A program made the position numbers and the translations under genes. Positions 62,800 through 64,000 of a stretch of DNA of 64,000 nucleotides are shown one piece after another. This DNA comes from Phaonia tiefii (lineage: Eukaryota > Arthropoda > Insecta > Diptera > Muscidae), in the NCBI GenBank assembly GCA_963931995.1, contig OZ008368.1:126401024-126465023 (forward strand). Reading direction: 5' to 3'. Under the pieces are notes generated by a model. That model was not told where the DNA came from, ran no database searches, and saw only the letters and a program-made list of their open reading frames with translations. Numbering within the stretch: position 1 is the stretch's first letter; each line of letters starts with the position of its first letter.

Positions 62800-63890
62800 A
62801 TGTCCCATGTTCCGATTACGTATGGAATAAAATATCCGTCAAATGGTTCCACGGCTCTGATGACAGACCATTACTCTCTTCATGAAATTTTGCACCACTT
62901 TTTCACAGACATGTGGCTGTATCTCGCCGATGACGCTTTGGATCTCGGATTTGAGCTCAGGAATTGTTTCTAATTTATTCGCATAAACCAGATATTTCAC
63001 AAAACCCCAGAGCACGGCGTTAAATCGCATGAACCAGTCACCAAAACCAGTTGACATCAGAATTTCTTGAGATAATATGTTCCGGAAATCGTTGCTGCAG
63101 TAAACCTATTGTTTCATGCGCGGTGTGGCTGGTGGCGCCATCTTGCTGAAACGTTCACAGTCACAGCAATTTCGGGGTCATCTTCAAAAAAGTAAAGCCT
63201 AATCACGTCGCCCGACCAAAATCCTCACCAGACATTTGCTCGTTGTGGGTGCATTGGTTTGTCATGGATTAAAAAAAATGGTTTTCCATTACATCCCATG
63301 AAGGCATCGGGGTAAGCTTCTCACACACAACCAGTGAGCTGTGCGCTTTCTAGTTTTATACTCACTGATTGGGTCCTACAGTTTTACACCGGTTCCGAAC
63401 TGTTTTTGAGAAGCTTTTCCAGCTGAATCGAACCCAGGATCTCAAGTACAAGAGGCGCGCACACTAACCAATGCACCACAGACGGCTCATGGATTGTCTG
63501 AGCCCCAAATTCGACAATTTTGTGTACCCGTGAAGCCACTCAGATGGAAATGCGCATCATCGGAGAAGGTTACTTGTCGAAATATCCAGTAGTGCATCGT
63601 GAAATTTGAAGTTTTTGCGAACAACTCCGAATTAATGTCTCGTTTACAACTGCAATGTTTTCAAGAGACCGAACCGTACGTTGATATACTGGAGTCTTAT
63701 GGTCCATAACCGACCCAGTTTCTTCAAATTAGTTGACCACTCTTCGAATGGTTAACACTTTAGGTGCACTTTCTCGACTGAAGTTTGCGAGCGGTTTCAG
63801 CATAACTTTCCAAATTGTTGTAATAAGTTTTCACAATTATAACGCGTTGTGCTTTCGTAAAGCACTCCATTTTTAATAATCGGAATAAAC
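62800..63890 (-). pseudogene. Mariner element 2 transposase (DD41D/rosa-like), split by a SINE
   Basis: Minus strand: MECFTKAQRVIIVKTYYNNL (63872 downward, HTH), then a long decayed stretch. QVTFSDDAHFHLSGFTGTQN (about 63575-63515) holds the first Asp. The SINE lies at 63271-63486. FQQDGATSHTA (about 63160) holds the second Asp, SRNSDVNW follows, a CDLT (about 63030) holds the third Asp, and FVKYLVYANKLETIPELKSE (63000-62940) leads to VVQNFMKRVMVCHQSRGT. The two mariners share order and motifs but differ in detail, so they are separate subfamilies. The terminal repeats could not be delimited; the right one may lie beyond 63900. Confidence 0.78.
63271..63486 (-). mobile_element. tRNA-derived SINE, copy 7 (minus strand, shortened)
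   Basis: Target duplication TCATGGATT (63262-63270 and 63487-63495). Inverted head AGCCGTCTGTGGTGCATTGG and B box (GGGTTCGATTC). About 80 bp of the body is missing relative to copies 1 and 2. The tail is a run of A on the plus strand (T in SINE sense). It splits mariner 2. Confidence 0.88.
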
Positions 63891-64000
63891 GTAGCTGACA
63901 GCTGCAAAGTTTCAGAGTTTCCACTTGCAGAAAGGAAAATTGGAGTAAATTTAAAATGTACAATATTACCGTGACACCCAATATGAAATAAAATATATAT
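63891..64000. other. Window end, no feature supported
   Basis: May include mariner 2 leader and TIR. Nothing definable before the window ends. Confidence 0.3.

Overview
This window is eukaryotic and almost entirely transposable-element debris; I found no convincing ordinary host gene. Element types (DD41D/rosa-like mariner, Tc1, hAT, piggyBac, pogo/Tigger, Penelope-like, Jockey-, RTE- and LOA/R1-like LINEs, a tRNA-derived SINE), AT-rich DNA and short introns fit an insect, most likely a higher fly (Diptera). That assignment is inference, not a marker-gene identification. Most coding stretches are broken by stops, frameshifts or later insertions. The clearest exception is a Jockey-like reverse transcriptase frame (26115-28136) with a 36-A tail.

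Layout. 2-4780: remains of one transposon-type gene (here family Z), split by a 3.2-kb hAT-like element (Y1, 442-3687), itself invaded by a 278-bp hairpin. 4814-6541: a TIR element. 7202-8556: chimeric copy of family X with a SINE inside. 8655-10250: Penelope-like element with GIY-YIG domain. 10682-12541, 14153-15972 and 20055-22048: three complete family X elements (5'-CAC(T/A)RTG ends, TTA target duplication, long TIRs). 17414-19289: a mariner between piggyBac-like remnants. 23040-29689: a MITE followed by hAT-like Y2 with the Jockey LINE nested in it. 30248-32650: a precisely bounded hAT. 35109-36142: piggyBac relic. 37321-39391: Tigger. 39480-48182: two LOA-like LINEs with two SINE insertions and a 2.2-kb unknown insert. 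48237-48930: Tc1 relic. 49-59 kb: SINEs, MITEs and AT-rich DNA. 59455-62755: RTE LINE. 62800-63890: second mariner with a SINE.

The most interesting material is family X. Four copies carry different, partly overlapping pieces of one insect multicopy protein: an N-terminal zinc-binding region, a middle region with an LLPPLHIKLG motif, and a C-terminal region with an EQGERFHQ motif. Their ends and 3-bp target duplications resemble CACTA/CMC transposons. Family Y is also notable: long-TIR elements with 8-bp target duplications, TAGA-starting ends and an intron-containing transposase-like gene. Boundaries and duplications were read by eye; family names come from remembered motifs, not searches.
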